Assembly: GCA_023436205.1 (NCBI GenBank) | Contig: JAEZKC010000072.1 | Location: 87,825 to 151,824 of the forward strand | Source of the DNA: Fibrobacterota bacterium | GTDB lineage: Bacteria > Fibrobacterota > Chitinivibrionia > Chitinivibrionales > Chitinispirillaceae | DNA length: 64,000 nt | Direction: 5' to 3' | In this document: in pieces, positions 62,901 to 64,000 of the stretch | Layout of the letters: the number at the start of each line of letters is the position of its first letter | Numbering within the stretch: the first letter of the stretch is position 1 | Notes under the pieces: generated by a model | What the model was told of the DNA's origin: nothing | Database searches by the model: none | What the model saw: the letters and a program-made list of their open reading frames with translations, nothing else | Made by a program: the position numbers and the translations under genes

Positions 62901-64000
62901 CCAGACAGGAAACGGTACCTGGGGAACTAACGATTACTGGACTCGTTCCGGTGGCAATGGCTCAACCCTGATTTCCTGGCCCGGGGCAGGAAATAATGCA
63001 GTATTTGCACCCGATGAAGGAACTCCGGCAGGAGGAGGGTTTACCGATGAACATGATGACAACCAGCTTACCGGATGGACATCTGTGGGCACAAGGACCT
63101 GGAGCGAATCAGGAGGGTATGCTGTTCCTCAGGATGGCACTACCAATTCAGGTTTATTGATAAATGATTATGCCTGCAACGATAACGGTACCTTCACCGT
63201 GCGTTATGAGAGGATTTCAGAATATCAGCTTCAGCATGGTGGTATTGTGTTTAGATTCACAAATGCCTCCAATTATTACTTTGTGGCTATCAAAGAGGGA
63301 TGGACTGACGGTGTTCATGTAGATAATTCCATGCGTCTATTCAAAAACACAACTACCTGGGTTGATGGCGGAGGGACTCTCATAAAAGGGGGATTGGATT
63401 TTTCCGGAAAGAACGGGATATACACTATCAAGGTGAAAATGGATGGCTCAACCTTCACATTCTGGCTTGATAGCGACAGCCTGGGGCAAGTGATTGACAG
63501 TGATTATTCAACTGGAAAAGTCGGCTACGGCTATTCCACTCAGAATAGCCAGTATTTAAGATATGATCGGGCCGTTTGGGAAAACGGAGCAGTTGCTGCT
63601 TCAACTATACCGGTAACTGTAACCGTTTCAGGCACTCAAAGCGTTGATTCTATCAAGTTCACCGGCGCAGGATTTACTCTTACCGGAGGAACTGTCAATT
63701 TGACAGGCTCAGCACCTGCCATTTCAACGTCTAAAAAGGGGATTATCTCCTCTGTTCTGGCTGGTTCCAACGGTTTGCTGAAAATCGGTTCCGATACACT
63801 GGTTCTTTCCGGTGCCAACACCTGGTCCGGTGCCACCACCATTTCCGCAGGAGCTCTGCAAATCGGAAACGGGTCCACTTCCGGAGTGCTCCCGGTTAAT
63901 GTAACCAATAATTCAGTGCTCATTTTCAACCGCTCCGATTCCTATACGTATGCAAATGCAGTTTTCGGCAGCGGTTCTCTTTTCAAGAACGGCAGCGGCA
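56929..64000 (+). CDS. Giant autotransporter-like beta-strand-repeat protein, N-terminal 2357 residues
   Basis: The frame is open from the ATG at 56929 (GGAGTG nine bases upstream) to the window end. Residues 1-34 are an unusual polar extension, followed by a signal segment (NLVLLSILYILILPLFNSLA); a GTG at 57013 would give a normal signal peptide. At least ten copies of the autotransporter-associated beta-strand repeat (PATR, TIGR02601) can be read, with the pattern L-L-G-NTYTG-TTV--G-L; examples begin near 58276, 58639, 59011, 59338, 59893, 61453, 61801, 62188, 62386 and 63796. A larger unit (WD..GTWGT(D/N)(N/D)(Y/W/F)W ... WPG.G..A.F) occurs at residues about 339, 1402 and 1980. An SbsA-type Ig-like (Big_5) domain starts near 1148 and is split by a carbohydrate-binding-like insert; a LamG-like domain is inserted at about 2031-2226. 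Probably a secreted adhesin; the end and any beta-barrel or sorting tail are outside the window. Confidence 0.85.
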   Translation, partial: MTFKTHNLHAEVSYSTPALCFQCQKPGLVIFKRNLVLLSILYILILPLFNSLANAATYGTRQNGNWNDPNTWSTAGCWGGAAASFPGASDSVRLCHSVTLTADAACAGLSHNSMETIALGNYNLTINGNVSITCTQPTVTSTGGYIILAGANKVFTYGCDGNNLTIPRLRLGSSTMTMKNTAATGRIIVSVDFDMNNHTGFTHDGGNVEVTGTISNVSNMNMAYTGTPIFRYSGGGTIAGGTYYNLTTQTAAVTIPCGVTVTTAGTFTNSTTLTGATGAGKWARIVNSSAVSNSGTIGSGTTYLALSGTISGGTVLGSGVNVLQNSAQAATCLVSTDYFWDADGATAGIQGGSGTWGTDNWWTNDNGVSRVAWPGAGKSATFTTSSGTYTVIVNGTQNVDSISALSNGYTLSGGTINFGSKNGIYVASGKKITISSVINGTAGLGVYGPGEVVLEGNNTFTGASTIYDGKPKLVHANALGATSGATTVNNSACVQLSGTSTTFAAEQLYINGVGSGSGVVRTPIDGVNDNVVWQGKLTMQSASTIGATEAADVLTVSGIIEGAYPLNTIGSGTVILSGANTFTGLTTVQGGVLRLTNASALGTTASGVTVTEGARIELANNITITGETATLPYGDGGNFRGTLQSESGNNTWAGPVTLGANLVRVGAQSGTLTISGVIDDGANSYDIVISNTSGTTVFSGVNTYNGSTRIYRGTLKIAGGDNRLPTGTELVLGNTTNSDGILDLNGYNQTIAALKIDDPSRINSQVLNNGASASTLTVNSSSDHSYNGIIGGGTGSLAFTKSGTGTLTLGGVNSFTGITTVNAGTLVFSSSGSVYSGGTSSGSIVINNGGTVRLDRQDFMGAHTAVPAAAFTINSGGTLASNGYFNTLNNLTLSGGTLYCNGGAAFWGTFALKGTVSANGTAASNISTGGGSDNFVMIGTNVAGGATIFNVADNVAGNDLVVSTVLTDNKEVSNPYASVASNLTKSGAGTMVLSAVNIYTGTTTVSGGTLTVSGSLSSSSVVTVQSGATLAGSGTAAGAVSVVSGGVVAPGNSSTATLSTGVLTLNSGSILNFELGTSSDKIAVTGNLDLNSTINITAAAGFGVGAYQLFTYSGSYSGTGLTVGTLPAGYEVASITYTGNQVVVNITYNTPQVVTLSPADDVTSASIKSPLVITFDRDVVIGSGNVTIKRTSDNSVFEQFAVTSSRVAVDSVINDFETGNENMITGTAAQWTTQTAFQNSGSVVLSLAADNHSRIVVPSLDWSAYDSLIMWVYTTQSGLDAKPFIVSGPSSTWADPAIKSLTQNGWTRLMMSLTAAGITRSDIRGYGVRIGTTGGQFFVDRISLKRSASRTVTIIPSNSFAASTGYYVQIDNTAFKTPSNAYYAGISSTTGWNFTTGSRHFTWDDNTAAGYTSPASGTWGTDNFWSPTGTQLFAWPGSGHTATFAGTNGTYTVSVNSIQGVDSIAFLNTGYTVTGGTLELSGEKSINAAVDATINSVISGTAVNKYGSGVLTLGGGNTHTGLATVNAGALNIRHADALGSGSSGTVVASGAALELQGGVTYTAEPLTLNGTGISNGGALRNISGTNTWQGTINLNSASSIHTDINDIYLSGIISGSGSLTKTGIGRMKLFGTNTYTGLTTISGRDIILCNVSGLGATSSGTVVNSGAALTLAGSTIEVPDNSTYAAEPLTLNGTGYSTDGAMRMGTGDIITSTWAGPITLGSAASIGVTDAGDVLTISSVISGGFSLTKYGSGTLLLTNANTYTGPTTISAGTLQIGNGATGSIVGNIVNNSALVLNRTGSITIAGDISGTGILVKNNNGTLTLSGTNTYSGTTTVNGGALIVNGSIASSVTTTKSGATLGGNGTTGAVTVENGGILSPGDNGTGTLSTGDLVLNNTSILQFTLGTSSDLVAVTGNLTLDGLLNVTAGVGFGVGNYTLFTYSTSIINGAIDLGTMPAGYSYTISAAAGIVTLEVAPAQGDYIWDIATDNGIQTGNGTWGTNDYWTRSGGNGSTLISWPGAGNNAVFAPDEGTPAGGGFTDEHDDNQLTGWTSVGTRTWSESGGYAVPQDGTTNSGLLINDYACNDNGTFTVRYERISEYQLQHGGIVFRFTNASNYYFVAIKEGWTDGVHVDNSMRLFKNTTTWVDGGGTLIKGGLDFSGKNGIYTIKVKMDGSTFTFWLDSDSLGQVIDSDYSTGKVGYGYSTQNSQYLRYDRAVWENGAVAASTIPVTVTVSGTQSVDSIKFTGAGFTLTGGTVNLTGSAPAISTSKKGIISSVLAGSNGLLKIGSDTLVLSGANTWSGATTISAGALQIGNGSTSGVLPVNVTNNSVLIFNRSDSYTYANAVFGSGSLFKNGSG

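Noticed and set aside
57099..63929. Minus-strand open frames inside the giant repeat protein
   Set aside because: The plus-strand frame is continuous across all of them and carries repeat and domain signatures; the minus frames are low-complexity Pro/Val/Ala shadows.
1..64000. CRISPR arrays, tRNA and rRNA genes
   Set aside because: No regularly spaced direct repeats outside the protein-coding repeats, and no cloverleaf or rRNA-like stretch was recognised.

Overview
The window looks like part of a Gram-negative genome of the Fibrobacterota (Fibrobacter/Chitinispirillum-like lineage). The reasons are two regulators of the TIGR02147 type, a family first defined in Fibrobacter succinogenes; many secreted polysaccharidases ending in type IX secretion-like sorting tails; DUF2341/LamG lipoproteins; and moderate base composition. 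The phylum is inferred from gene content, not from a marker gene.

Layout. 1-547: start of a multi-spanning membrane protein running off the left edge. 1218-3404: a first pectate lyase. 3660-6313: a decayed beta-CASP nuclease, two divergent helical proteins of unknown function that look paralogous, and a structured non-coding stretch. 6739-12264: a defence-like island with a SEFIR-domain protein, an Eco57I-like N6-adenine DNA methyltransferase, and a PD-(D/E)XK nuclease that overlaps the methyltransferase gene by 4 bases. 12484-55863: a 43-kb pectin/rhamnogalacturonan degradation locus, entirely on the minus strand. Together with the lyase at 1218 it encodes PL1 pectate lyases (ten in all), one shortened PL10 lyase, two CE8 pectin methylesterases, one PL11 rhamnogalacturonan lyase, one DUF5060/DUF4038-type glycoside hydrolase and one sialidase-fold beta-propeller. 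56037-56523: a frameshifted remnant. 56929-64000: the first 2357 codons of a giant secreted beta-strand-repeat protein running off the right edge.

Thirteen enzymes carry the same C-terminal cassette: one or two InlB-like B repeats, a CBM6/35-like carbohydrate-binding module, and a Por-secretion-like tail. The catalytic part varies while the cassette is recycled. The enzymes fit one job: demethylesterify homogalacturonan (CE8), cut it (PL1, PL10), open the rhamnogalacturonan backbone (PL11) and trim side chains (GH, propeller), while the tail exports or anchors them.

Regulation is the least expected part. Six transcription units share an upstream CGAAC element whose distance to a -35-like ATGCAC box (plus-strand reading) is 17/18 or 28/29 bases, about one helical turn apart, with 17 bases from there to a TATAAT-like -10. 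Two other units carry a perfect palindrome, CTGTACT-N6-AGTACAG, exactly 49 bases from their -10 in both cases. Inside the locus are two copies of a two-gene module: a TIGR02147 regulator whose stop overlaps the start of a LamG/DUF2341 lipoprotein. I infer that the modules sense surface-bound polysaccharide and control these promoters. Several starts are set inside longer open frames on the basis of ribosome-binding sites and signal peptides.
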